Source: Symbiodinium kawagutii (lineage: Eukaryota; Sar; Dinophyceae; Suessiales; Symbiodiniaceae). From it: 64,000 nt of DNA. Location: the NCBI GenBank assembly GCA_009767595.1, contig VSDK01020374.1, forward strand, positions 32,027-96,026. The letters run 5' to 3'. The translations under genes and the position numbers were made by a program. The notes under the pieces were generated by a model. It saw only the letters and a list, made by a program, of their open reading frames with translations. It made no database searches and was not told the origin of the DNA. Shown piece after piece: positions 12,025 through 23,160 of this stretch (within the stretch, counting starts at the first letter, position 1; each line of letters starts with the position of its first letter).

Positions 12025-13597
12025 GTTTCTCGTTGAACAAGGCCGAGCAGAGGTGCGGTATTTGCGGTGCCCTGGGTCACTTGGGTTTCTTGGTTGCAGC
12101 TGGTCACAGCAAGGGCAGTTCCAGTTCCACGCTTCGCGGACCCCAAAGAAGTCATTTTTTCTGCCAAAGTCCAAGTTATTTTCCATTCTTTTCCCCGTGT
12201 TCTAATTTCAATGTGGAGCACCTAAATTGCTAGTTGGATTTGGTTGGGATGTGTCTCCAAGTCTCCAAGTTGCAATGAGTTCTACAGACAAGTTGTTCTT
12301 GATTGCACTGCACTTGGTCCTGAGGCTTTGAGTGCCCGGAAACAAACAATCAGAACTACAAGATGGCAAATGTGACTTCCTGAGAGACTGATTTACCGAA
12401 AGTGGGACAACCTTCGACCTCCAAAGTTTGGCCTCAAAAGGCTTTTGGCAACACTGAGGTGACCTGTACCATTTGCGGTGACAAGGGCCACGTGGCGTAT
12501 CCTCCTCAGTCTGCCTTTCTTTCCAAGCCATTGAAACTTGGAGGATCTTGGAAGATCTTGGAAGATCTTGGAAACACTGAAATCATTTGAAATGATTGAA
12601 CATGGCTTTGAACAGTTCAGTCTTCAGCAGATTTCAGTCCAGGTCAGACTGTAAAAAGGCTGCTGAGATCAACAAGCGAGAGAATGTTGATTGGAAGGCC
12701 TGGAGGGAGAAGTGAAGAAGATCGAATGCAGTCTGATCAAATCTAGGCCGTGCCCAGCATTTCTGACCCTGTCTTTTCAACCAGATCCTATGAGAAATAT
12801 TTTCCGAGCGAAACCTCCAATAATGTCGACATAGATTTCCCAAATTTCCCGAACATGTTGATTTTGTGCATTTGGAAAGAGGCAGCTGCTGTGATTCGCA
12901 GCTCCCAACACTGGGCACAGACGTTTCTTTCCGTCCAAGGCCATGGCTGAGAAGAAAGCCCAGATGGACAAGGACGCGACCAGTTTGTTGACCGGGATCC
13001 GTTACTAATCCCTGGCGAACCATTTCTTTCAGACATTGTTTGATATTATATGATTATCAAATCATATGATATTATATTGTAATATACTTAATTCAAACAT
13101 ATTCAAACATAAGTTAGAATTCTTGATCATTTTGAAGTGACTTCAGTTCAATTTGGGCCAGGGATTTCTATGTCAAGAAATTTGCAGACTTGATCTAGTG
13201 CTGACAATCGGCGTGAACATCTCAAGACTACACCTATCGGTCTGAATTTCTTAATGGTGCGTCACGGTCCCTTAAGGATGTTTAAGAAACCAATGGTGCA
13301 CAGCCAACAATAAGTTGTCGAGAAATTACAATCTCTTGATTGTTTCAAGGCTTAGGGGTTAAGTCGATACTGGCTATGAACATCTATGAACCCTTTAGCT
13401 TACATTTAGGGATGATATTTACAACCAACTGACTGTAAGTTGATGCTGGTTCATAGCCAACTCTTGGGACGTTGACCGACCCTACTGTAGCGCCTAGATG
13501 TGTCCTCGGCAGATGTCCACTACGAGAGGATTCCGTAGAAATCTGCCAGGACTTCAATGACATGATGAACGACATGGGTGGGTTGGGTCAATCTCAG
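12025..13597 (+). CDS. SF1: SF1-like zinc knuckles and following exons
   Basis: Exon starting 12025 (after GACAG) encodes SLNKAEQRCGICGALGHLGF, the first CCHC knuckle of SF1-type proteins; its end near 12080-12090 is unclear. A second exon at 12459-about 12496 encodes VTCTICGDKGHVA, the second knuckle. Exon 12940-12972 encodes AMAEKKAQMDK and joins in frame, through a GA donor, to exon 13550-13597 (DFNDMMNDMGGLGQSQ). The joined KKAQMDKDFNDMMNDMGG resembles the segment after the knuckles of branchpoint-bridging proteins. The expected final Cys of each knuckle lies past an exon border I could not place. The same strand and domain order suggest this continues the KH exons at 3.0-3.8 kb. A candidate later exon at 13867-13952 (LKPWVPRTGPYGCPACADPP) may belong here. 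Confidence 0.72.
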
Positions 13598-13989
13598 GCC
13601 ATGCATCCACCAGCAGTTCAGTCCTTTGTTCAGCTTTGTCGGAGCCTGGAAAGGCATAAGACATCATAAGAGCTTTATTGAGAACGTTGACTTGAGACAT
13701 CATAGATGCTTGATGCTTGATGTTGCTTGATGATGCTTGCATTGCTTTCAGCTTGCTCTCGTTTGAAATTTCTTCGGCATCAGCTTCAAGCGGAGAGTGG
13801 GTAGAAGGGGAGCGGAGCAGACTGCAGACAGACTGCAGAATCCTCGGATTTCTCGGTGATTTCAGGGTGTGAATGACTTGAAGCCATGGGTACCTCGCAC
13901 AGGGCCTTATGGTTGCCCAGCTTGCGCCGACCCCCCGATGTCAGCGCTCGGCACATGGCAAACATGTTGGACGCAAAGGCACCAAAAAA

Positions 13990-14175
13990 GAAAGAGAGAA
14001 GAGAGAATTCAGAGAGAATTCAGAGAGAAGAGAAGAGAAGAGAAGAGAGAAGAGAGAAGAGAGAAGAGAGAAGAGAGGAGAGGAGAAGAGAGGAGAAGAG
14101 AGGAGAAGAGGGAAGAGAATATTATATAGAAAGAAAAAAGAGACAGACAGAGAGAGATGAGATGATATGATATGA
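13990..14175. repeat. Purine (GAGAA)n tract
   Basis: Long run of AGAGAAGAGAAGAG ending in GAGATGATATGATATGAGATGA. It generates open frames of Arg/Glu/Lys only, in all three + frames, which I reject as genes. Confidence 0.9.
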
Positions 14176-14337
14176 GATGAGGAAAGTTCGTGGGGCTGTA
14201 CATCACAAGCAACAAGAAACCAGAAAGTCAGTGAAGTGGTTCTAGTGCTGTGTTTCCCGACTTGACAGGTGTAGGCACTTAAGCAACATGGTGTTCAAGC
14301 TTACAGATATGCCATACAACTTGACAGGGGGAAAGAC

Positions 14338-16254
14338 ATGCAAAAATTGCGTTTCCCAGACAGCGGGTTTCATTTTCGCAAGGCGAAGAATGCCTTGTCT
14401 GCATGCAGAGGGCTTCGAGTTTTGGGCAGTTCATTGCTCTTCCTGCTGTCAATTGCGATTCTGAAGAGATGCCTCTTGGGGATGAGCGTAAAGGCAGTGG
14501 TCCAAATGCTAAGAGCCAATCGCGATGCGGATGTCGAAGCCTTCCTCATTGGAGCCTTGAGCACAGTGCTCTTGCAGTCGCCTTCCCAAAGCATTTACAT
14601 TGCAGGAGAGATGGTGTCTTCAGGGCAGCTGACTGTGCAAAGTGGCATTCTCTTCGCAATTGGGACCAGCATTGGCGTCAGCGCCATACCGATGGTAGTG
14701 GCCATGATGGCAGGCTGCCGCTTGCATTTGACACGTGCTGTTTGGGGCATTGCATCGTATCAGGTGCTGAAACTTCTGTCACTGGCAGCATGTGCAATTC
14801 TCCTTGTGCCGGCTGAAATTCTCAGTCATGGGCAACTACTTGGCTTCACGAGTTCAATGGTGAAACACATGGGCCCGTTTCACTTTGACTATGTCAACCC
14901 AGCAACATGGGTCGTAGAGCCTGTGCTAAATCTCTTGGTGAGAATCAACCACTGGCGCTTGAAAGCGTATGTGAGTGGACCACCGTTGGAGCATTCGATT
15001 GAGGCATCCTTCTGTGGCTCTGATGTGTGCACATATTCTTGTTTATCTCCTCAGCTCTATGGTCTATGGCAATCGTTGGAAGACTCCGTTGCTTCACTCG
15101 AATGTGATAATTTGCGGAATGCAACCTGTGGAGATGCTCAGTGTATTCGCAACGGAAACCTCTGGTGGACCAGTGAGGTAGGAAATCGAGATGTCATGGA
15201 GGTTGGTGGTGTCTTGACAGGTCTGATCTGTGGAGCACTGTTCCTATCCATCGCTGATCAACTTTTGCTGCGAGACCTTGCAGAGGGTCGGTCTGGTCGA
15301 TGTTTCACGGTCTTGGAGAAGGCCGCTGCTGTCCCTGGAGGTTTGGCCGTTTTCGGAGTCATGATGTTCACACTGCTGTTGATGCACGACTGCATGTCTG
15401 TCACCTGCGTCTTGACACCTCTTTGTGGTATCGGATTGTTGCCAGCAGGGAAGATGATGTATTGGCCTATGGCTGCCCAGGTTGGTTCATCACTTGCTGT
15501 GATTGCGTACGGGGCAACTGAGCTGCCCTTTTCAAGGGGCACCGTTCAACTGGGATGGGTACAACTTTTTTGCAGTTTGATTTCAATCCTCCTCACAGCT
15601 TTGCCCTTTGTTCGAAGATTCGCATCCCGCTGCGGACTGATGTGTGCAACTGCTTGCTATGAATTTCGGATTTTGACCATCCTTTGTGTTGGTGGCATAC
15701 CTGCAGCTCTCTCTGGCATGTTTGCTTTGACAGTGCTTTGGGATTCGTCGCCATCTTTCACAATGTGCATATTGCTGGTTTTGCTGCCTCTTCTGGTCTC
15801 CGGCACCATTTGGATATGTCTTCGCTCAGATTGGTTGCTGCCAGCAGAAGTGAGAGAAGAAGTCCAGCAAGAATGTTTGTCAAGCCGAACACCTCGTCCC
15901 GATGCAAGCGGTGCAAGTCCAAATCTGCTGACGCACTCCAGAACAGCCTCTCCGAGGGCTTCTCCTGTGTATGGAGATGTTGGACTGCGCTCTCCTCCAA
16001 GTGCTCGAACACATCCTGTCAAGTCGCCATCAGCAGCAAGTCCTTTGAGCCCTATGCCCAACTTGGAAGTAATCGAAGAGGGTCAGCATTCGGGTGACAG
16101 ACCCAGACACAGCAGTCCTGAGACATATGAGAGGACCATGGGACCAAAGATCACAGCGCCACAACCGGTGATGCCCGTTGTCCCACGTTCCTCTCGACCC
16201 AGTGGAGGCAGTGATAGCACCAACGCCTCAGTGGATGCAAGGAGCCTCACATGA
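14338..16254 (+). CDS. SLC34-type sodium/phosphate cotransporter-like protein, intronless
   Basis: A single 638-aa frame with an in-frame stop (TAG) at 14272 and no other ATG between. The fold is the inverted-repeat Na/Pi cotransporter family. Repeat 1 has STVLLQSPSQSIYIAGEM (residues 75-92) followed by AIGTSIGVSA (107-116). Repeat 2 has LTPLCGIGLL (359-368), QVGSSLAVIAYGATE (381-395) and LFCSLISILLTALPF (410-424). Between them is a Cys-rich loop (Cys 226, 231, 235, 256, 264, 269) with an N-glycosylation site NAT at 261, as in the large extracellular loop of SLC34. About eleven hydrophobic segments end near residue 495; a Ser/Pro-rich cytoplasmic tail follows. Role inferred: plasma-membrane Na-coupled uptake of phosphate or another anion. 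The substrate motif is unusual: QSPS replaces QSSS in repeat 1, and the second copy reads HDCMS. The absence of introns in an intron-dense neighbourhood suggests a retroposed copy. Confidence 0.8.
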   Translation: MQKLRFPDSGFHFRKAKNALSACRGLRVLGSSLLFLLSIAILKRCLLGMSVKAVVQMLRANRDADVEAFLIGALSTVLLQSPSQSIYIAGEMVSSGQLTVQSGILFAIGTSIGVSAIPMVVAMMAGCRLHLTRAVWGIASYQVLKLLSLAACAILLVPAEILSHGQLLGFTSSMVKHMGPFHFDYVNPATWVVEPVLNLLVRINHWRLKAYVSGPPLEHSIEASFCGSDVCTYSCLSPQLYGLWQSLEDSVASLECDNLRNATCGDAQCIRNGNLWWTSEVGNRDVMEVGGVLTGLICGALFLSIADQLLLRDLAEGRSGRCFTVLEKAAAVPGGLAVFGVMMFTLLLMHDCMSVTCVLTPLCGIGLLPAGKMMYWPMAAQVGSSLAVIAYGATELPFSRGTVQLGWVQLFCSLISILLTALPFVRRFASRCGLMCATACYEFRILTILCVGGIPAALSGMFALTVLWDSSPSFTMCILLVLLPLLVSGTIWICLRSDWLLPAEVREEVQQECLSSRTPRPDASGASPNLLTHSRTASPRASPVYGDVGLRSPPSARTHPVKSPSAASPLSPMPNLEVIEEGQHSGDRPRHSSPETYERTMGPKITAPQPVMPVVPRSSRPSGGSDSTNASVDARSLT

Positions 16255-17860
16255 AACAAGTTCAGTGTGTGATAAATTGAATAAAGGATATTTGAAGGAT
16301 AATTGATTGAAACAAGGTTAAACAAATCAAGTGTTGAAGAATCATGCTAAGTTTTGTTACATGTTGCTACTAGTTCAATTTCATTCAATTGCGAGGTGTT
16401 CTTGCTAGCAAAAAAGATACTGATGAAGAAAAACAAAGCTGCAATTTCCACTATGAGTCAACCCTGCAGGGGCCTTGCAAACTCACTGGACTTTGCAACC
16501 TTTGCCTACGACGCAACTGCCAGACCAGGCCGATCGGTTTTTGCAAAAGCCAGTACAGACCAGTGGGGACACATAAAGACGTGAGGCAAAATTCCAGGCA
16601 GAGAACTGAAGATCAACAATGTGCAACAAGAACTCAAATAATTATACATAATTAATATTCAGAATGATTAAGATATATTCAGCGCATATTTTCAGCGAGA
16701 TTGCATTATTTGAGGACCGGATGGGGTCAAATTGTGCCTCTCTTGGTTCTAAAGTGCCCACCTCATGGTCTGATGTGTCGCAGGCTTCCGACAAGACCTA
16801 ACTCCCATTCGGACCGACAGCGACGCTGGGCAAAGCAATCGGGAACCGACCTGGCCCCAAGTCACTCAGCTGATGTTTCGTGGGCTCACGTCTTGGGCAA
16901 ATTTGTTATGGTGATGCTGTTCTCATATGTTATTTTTTGTTGTATTCTGTTCGTGGTGTGATGTATTATGTCATTTGATGTCATGGTGTGTTTTGTAATA
17001 TAGAACAGTACGTGTCTATGTACATATATGATATATATATATATATATATGATATATATATGATATATATATATATGGATATGTATATCGGAATGTCACA
17101 TCTGTTGGGCAGCAGTCACGGCACCTCTGTGTACAGCCGTTAGCTGGTTCCAATTGTCTAATAGTGGCAGTTATCGTCAGTTGTCATTGCATTGGCCAAG
17201 TCTCCTGAAGCAGTGCTAAGAATACTGGAAATGTTGTTCCCTCATTTCTACGTAGCGCATATCGGAATGTGTTAGAGGCATTACAGGTCTATTGTTAGAT
17301 GACATTCTGTGGTCACCTGTTGTACTATAAGGTATTGATCCGAGAAGCGGATAGGAGGCAAAATCATTTCTTTCATATAAGAAAGGATCAACAGACAACA
17401 GATGTCGCTCAGTACCGTTGCATACAATGCACCTACGCAGCCGTTGAAAGGGGCATGTAGGGTTGCCTCGGCTGCAGGGCAGTGGCAGTGCTCCACCAAC
17501 GCAAGAGCAGGAGCCAGCTGATCCAGGATCTCAAGGCTGGAACACAAAGTTCGAAGTTGAAGCAAAGACGCCTAAGGGATTCATCATGATTCATCCACAG
17601 TTTAGCTAGAGGGAATTTTAGGGAATTTTAGGGATAGAGTTGGAGAGAGTCAGAGATAGAGTTGTAAACACAAAGACTTAGCTTGATACGTTTATGCAGT
17701 GTAAGCTGGTGACACGCAGGACATCTCTAGAAGAGAGGGAGAGAGAGTCTAGGGTGAGAGTTTAGGGACATATGAGTAGTCTGAGAGATCTTCAGGAGAA
17801 CGTTATGTCTCTGATTTTATCTTCGTTGTCGGAAAGAACTCGGTCGTCGTTTTGTTTCAG
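16255..17860. other. Spacer, no supported gene
   Basis: AT-rich sequence with short open frames only. A (TA)n run lies at 17030-17078 and a short GGGAATTTTA tandem at about 17612-17632. I see no exon with recognisable content. Confidence 0.5.
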
Positions 17861-19543
17861 GCTTTTGGCCAGGGCTTTGGCGTTCAGAGAGACCTGCGAT
17901 TTCTGCCTCCCCTGAGCCCAACGAGGGACGTGGCACTTCTTGGGGCTCCAGTTTGCAAGTCTTGACCTCTCGGCTTCGTGTGAGTTCTACACCCATTTCC
18001 GCATGTGGCTCAGAAGAGAGCTGTTAAAAGAGCTGAAAGCTCTGAAGAGAAGAAAGCTTTGAAAAGAGCTGTTGTAGACAAGCTGTTGATCAAACCTGAT
18101 CCAGCTTCGTACACTACAGGCGGGCACAGCAGCTCACAAAGTTCTGATGCCCCATTTCATGTCATTCTATGTCTCGCGTTTGTCCCCCTGACTTCAATCG
18201 TGAGTGGTCCAATGCGTCGACTGCTCATATTTAGCTTTGTAATACTTTGTATGTTTTTGTCACATCATTGAAATGTACATCATTGTGCATCCCTTCCGTA
18301 TCATTTAGTAGCAGTATTAATTCTGTAGATTGCATGCATAAGCCGCTTGGCTTATTCCCAGAACCAGTTGGAGAATGAAGAGAGGTACCAAGACGGTTTG
18401 GAAGCTAGTGCTAAGCCAGTCAATACCACAGCGAATTTCAGGACCGCCCCCACCGGCACAACCAACTTATTCTTCAGCTGATGCCTATGCATCCTTTGCT
18501 GGGCGGAAATTGCCAATGTCTCCATGAAGCCATGATATATACATGCATATTATATGATATTATATACAGTTGAAGTGTTTTGTTTTTGCATGGCTTCGTG
18601 CCTGGTTTAATTAGTGCAAGCTTTAATGCAAAAGATGTTGCAAATCGCAGCCTCCTTGCAGACAAAGAAAACTGCGCGTGAGCATCATAGCTCTTCTGCG
18701 AGGAGGTCAAATGTCAAATGCTGTGCAAATGCCGGCAGACCACTGCTGTTCTTCAGCACGGGTCGAGGACAAGTGGACGGCTTTCATCCATGCTTAGAAC
18801 TCTGAAAGCAGACTGTGTTTGGACATCTCCAATCTTTCCAAAGCCCTCCACCAGTGATGCATTTTGGGCACAGTATGTAGTACTGTGAGGCTACAAATGC
18901 ATCTGCCTTGAAGAAAAAAGATCAGCTCAAGAGCAGTGGATATTCAAACAATTCTGGATTCTGCAAGCCAACTGTCCAGTGCTTTGAATGGTTGCACCTT
19001 CTCCATTGCACCATGGCACATGCTTTCTACCAGATTAGCATAACTAAGCAGAAACCATTTCAAAACAGCCTTTAAGAGTCTTTGTGTTACAAGAAATCTG
19101 TTGCTTTTCTGGTCTTTCTCAACCTGCTTCAATCGAATTTCAACCGAAGCAAACCTGATTCAGGGCGGCCAACCCTCTGGTGGTCAGGTGGGACTGCAGT
19201 GCATCAACCGCTGAAGAGACTTTAGTGCGAAGAGATATGTTCATCCGAGACTTGTTGATTCAACTTGCTGATCTTTGTTGAGTCTTCTGACTTTGTGCCT
19301 TGCCAGACTTTGGTGACGATGGACGCACCAGGCATCGGTTTGGAGCTTGAGTCTCTACCAATTCCACCTTTGCTTTGATTTGTTGTGTTTCCATCCTCTC
19401 CTACCGTCTCATTCCATCTTCACCATCACATTCAATTTTCATCTATCCTTATGTAAATCTATATCTTCATTTACATCTTCATTTACATCTTCATTTACAT
19501 CTTCATTTATATCTTCATTTATATCTTCATTTATATGATCATA

Positions 19544-19575
<32 letters not shown>

Positions 19576-19760
19576 CATTTATATATTCATTTATATGTTC
19601 ATTGATGAATATGTTTCTTTATGCTCACTTTTCATCGATGTTCATCCTTTTTTTCTTTGCTTTCTATGCTTCCGCCAGGACCTGGACCTCCAGCACAGAG
19701 CAACGTGCAGAGCTCATGGACGGGGAGTCTCCGTCATGGGAACATGATGGAAATGACGGA
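17861..19760 (+). CDS. Candidate upstream exons of the KH/Gly-Met-Pro gene
   Basis: Several AG-bordered open segments lie before the KH exons. They are 17861-17975 (FGQGFGVQRDLRFLPPLSP), about 18005-18115 (Lys/Arg/Ala-rich, AVKRAESSEEKKALKRAV), 18362-18477 (LENEERYQDGLEASAKPVN), about 19308-19350 (VTMDAPGIGLELES) and about 19678-19745 (PGPGPPAQSNVQSSWTGS). None has a known domain. The Pro-rich piece fits the low-complexity style of the downstream gene. Assignment to that gene rests on strand and order only. Confidence 0.35.
19440..19600. repeat. TTTACATCTTCA tandem array and TA/T run
   Basis: Six or more copies of a 12-bp unit (CATTTACATCTT, later CATTTATATCTT) run into (TA)n and a T tract at 19560-19575. 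Confidence 0.85.
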
Positions 19761-19918
19761 CAAAATGACGCAACAATGGAAATGATATGGAAATTGAGAT
19801 TGTAATACATAAGATGTCGCGATTTGGACATGTAAAAAGTACATAGCAATGGGAATTTGATGGAAATGATATGCAAACGATGGACAAGATGGACATTGGA
19901 CAGCCACACTGCGGACAG

Positions 19919-22900
19919 GTTGACAAGACGATTATTGTTCCTGGCCATTTGGTGGGCAAGATCATAGGCGCAGCCCCGTGGAGTCACCCAATAGCACTTC
20001 TGTTTAACGATGTCCCTGTGCCGAGCAGTTGCCGAACTCCCTGGAGGAAATTTGGACCACAGAACCGTGAATGAAACATGCATTAAGCACAACTAAGCAC
20101 GTTCTGAACTATTCAAACTATTCATTATATTCATTATTTGAGATGAACCAACTAATGAAATATTTTTCGCAGATATTCATGTATATACTGTATATGTTCA
20201 TGTAAAACATTGGCTTCAGCAGTGTCCACATCGGTAAAGCACCTCACAGGTCCAGCAGGAGCAACCATCAAAAAGATGGCCGCTGATACGGGCGCCCAGA
20301 TCAACATGGATTCCGTGGTGCAGCCAGGCGAGTCTTCCCACTGGCACTTCACAATGCGCATAGTGGCAGGTTATGACTTGAAATACATTAATAAATGACA
20401 TGAATGGTGATGAATGATTGAATAATGATCTGATGAATGATTGAGTAATGATTAATGATTTGATGAATGATTTGTAGATCAATGTGTAGATATTTCAAGT
20501 GGGACGTTTTGTTGGCGTTGGATCACCGGGCTTCGTTGCAGGCGGTGGAAAGGCAGTTGTGATCACAGCATCTGACCCTGCTGCCCGAGAACGTGCCAAG
20601 GTGAAGCCACTGGTGGTCCTTGTTGGTTGATATGGTGGGCTGGGTCACTAGTCAACAATAGGTGAACATGAACGCTATGGGATGCTATGGGATGCTATGG
20701 GATGCTATGGTATGCTATGGGATGCTATCGGATGCTATGGGATGCTATGGGATGCTATGGGTCAACATTAAGCAACAAATGAGCAGATGAACATCCCAAC
20801 ACTGGAAGCTGGTCATTCATGGCATGTTCACCATGATTCACCAGGGTGTTGACCTGCATATTGTGCTTGGATGCCTGTTCCTACCACTTGTAACTACCTG
20901 GTTGAGTGATGTTGATGACGGATGATATGTAACAGCTATGTGATCATTGATTCACAGTATACTCACAGTATACTCATAGAGTATACTCATAGAGTATACT
21001 CATAGAGTATACTCGCAGTAACAGCTATGTGAATCTCTTTGGAAACCGTGGAAATCGCAGCCAAAAGGGCAGCTGAAGGGTGCTCTTGAGCTCCGCCAGG
21101 CCCATGTGCAGAGTTGGATCAAAGACAACCAGGCGCCGTCGGTTGGACCCTCCGTGTCGCCGCGCAGAACATGTGCTGTCCATGGCTCCCAGCAGTTCCA
21201 TACTTCACCCACTTTGAGGCTCCGGCCATGGGAGCTGGCTACCAACCTCCGGGTGGCCTGTTGCGTCCTCAGGGAAACTTGAGGCACGTTCTCTCCATAC
21301 ATTCCATCATGTTCGAATTCCATACCAATATTTCTGTAAATACAACGTATTCTGCTTGTAATAATTTGCAGTATATTTTCTATGTCTCACAGTTTGCTAA
21401 ATTTCTCTTCATTTTCCACGCACTTTTCAGATGCGAATTCTTACGCATCAAAGCATCATGGGGCTCTGAACATCGGTCAGTTGTGGCTGGATTTGGATAA
21501 GGGGCACTTCTAGATCTCACCAGTCGAAAGGATATGAGGATGCAATGCTTATCCTACGTTCAGTTTCTTGAAATCTGAGGGGTGGTATGCAGCCAATCGG
21601 TGGACTTGGCGGCAAAGGTGGCATGCCAGGTCGGGTCTCAGACCTTCAGGTTTGCCTCCACTGAGAAGTCATAAACGCATCGTCATCTTCGCGGGAGGTG
21701 ATGACAAGATCATTTCGGGTTGTATTCTCTTTGACTTTGAAATCACATCTCCTTGCGCCGAGTTTTTGAGAACTCGACTTTTTTGTTTCTGCGCTTAACC
21801 ACTGAGCACTGAGGTGGCAAAGGAATGGGCATGCCTCCAGGTGGCATGGGTGGCATGGGCATGGGAATGCCACCACCTGGAGGTCTCGGTGGTCCCGGCA
21901 TGGGCATGGGTGGTATGGGCCCGGAGCTCGGAAGAACTGCTTGGGGTCACTGCTGAACTCAGCTCTGCAGCACTTTCACTCTTGGAAGAATCTGCAACAC
22001 TACATATATTAGATTACATATTTATATACTTATATAACAATATATATAGACAGTACATGTACATATACACACATATATATATATACACTTCTGTACGTAT
22101 ATGTTTGTTTTTTCAATGTAAAGAGATGCTTTCACTTTGGAAGTGCAACACTCTGAGGTCCAGGAATGGGTCCAGGCCCAGGTCTCGGAAAAGGCGGCAT
22201 GGGACCAATGCCTGGTGCGGCTCTAAGCTCCTGCGGCACTGCATGGCACTGGCACTGCACGGCACTCTGAGGTCCAGGAATGGGCAAAGGCATGGGACCT
22301 CCTATGGGTCCCATGGGGTCATAGCCTTGGCCGGAACTGCTGTGCTGCTGTGCTGCTGTGCTTTTGCCCTTTCAGCGTTGACAAGTTGACCTTTCTTCGC
22401 TTTTGAATCAGCATTCGGCATAGAAGTACCTTTCACACCAGACAATAGAACATCACCGTATATGTATATTCTAATATCCTCTGAGATTATGGTACGCCAT
22501 TTATTTAAGCACCATATATTTAATGTGATGTGATATGCTATGCTATGCCATGCCATGCCATGCTATGCTATGCTATGCTATGCTTTGCTACGCTATGCTA
22601 TGCTATATGAAATATGATCGATATTGACAGATTGTAGTACGTGCTTATATATACACATAAATATACACATACACATATATATATATACATTTATTCATAT
22701 TTATATTCATAGAATGTATATATATATATATATTATGTGAATATCTGTAAACTGAACTACGAGAAATCTGTTCTTAAGGGCTTCCAAAAAAGCATCATGA
22801 CAATGACAGTCACCGTCATAGAGGTTTGTGCAAGTGCAGCACTACCGTGGCCAAGGATGGGTGGCAAAGGCATGGGCGGCTGTGGTGTGGAACTTGGAGC

Positions 22901-23160
22901 TTTGGGAGATGGCTTGTTGGGTCAGCACACCTTCAATGGCAAGCCCCTGCCTGGCAAAGGTATGGGCGGGCATCAAAACACAGGCGAGTTGCCAGCGCCG
23001 CAGCATTGCCTCTTCTTGGCACCTTGAGTTGATTACATTTGCATATCCAAAAACCAAAGGTTTGATTACATTTGCTTAGTTTGCCTCTCTGTTCGATCAA
23101 CTTTGTGCAGGAATGATACGCCCCGGACAGATGGGTATGCCGCCACCTGGACAATACTGA
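19919..23160 (+). CDS. KH-domain RNA-binding protein with Gly/Met/Pro-rich tail
   Basis: KH exons: 19919-19967, 20250-20369 and 20542-20600. Joined in frame they read VDKTIIVPGHLVGKIIG, PAGATIKKMAADTGAQINM and GGGKAVVITASDPAARERAK, a type-I KH fold with the GxxG-type loop region VGKIIGPAG. Tail exons: 21580-21629, 21814-21930, 22158-22214, 22272-about 22318, 22856-22878 and terminal 23111-23160 (TGA 23158). The tail is made of GGKGMGMPPGG-, GPGMGPGPGLG- and MGMPPPGQY-type repeats, joined through GT, GA, GT, GT and GC donors with matching phases. At least one exon between 20600 and 21580 is unresolved; candidates lie at 21064-21282 and about 21430-21500. The protein should bind RNA; the low-complexity tail suggests a splicing or RNP-granule role. 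It may be a separate gene or the 3' part of the SF1-like gene. Confidence 0.75.
20665..20762. repeat. GGGATGCTAT 10-bp tandem repeat
   Basis: About nine copies of GATGCTATGG with single-base variants, in an intron of the KH gene. Confidence 0.9.
20955..21016. repeat. TATACTCATAGAG tandem repeat
   Basis: Short array of TATACTCACAG/TATACTCATAGAG units in an intron of the KH gene. Confidence 0.8.
22535..22735. repeat. TATGC pentamer array and TA microsatellites
   Basis: (GCTAT)n/(GCCAT)n from about 22537 to 22608, then (TA)n-rich blocks at about 22650-22690 and 22715-22733. All are intronic in the KH gene. Confidence 0.85.

Noticed and set aside
13869..14170. Overlapping Arg/Glu-rich frames in three phases
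   Set aside because: They arise from the purine GAGAA tract; only the first part (13867-13952) could be a real exon.
22939..22966. Extra Gly/Met exon (LPGKGMGG) in the KH gene
   Set aside because: It looks like tail sequence, but its phase does not fit, whereas exon 22856-22878 joins directly to the terminal exon in frame. It may be a decayed or alternative exon.
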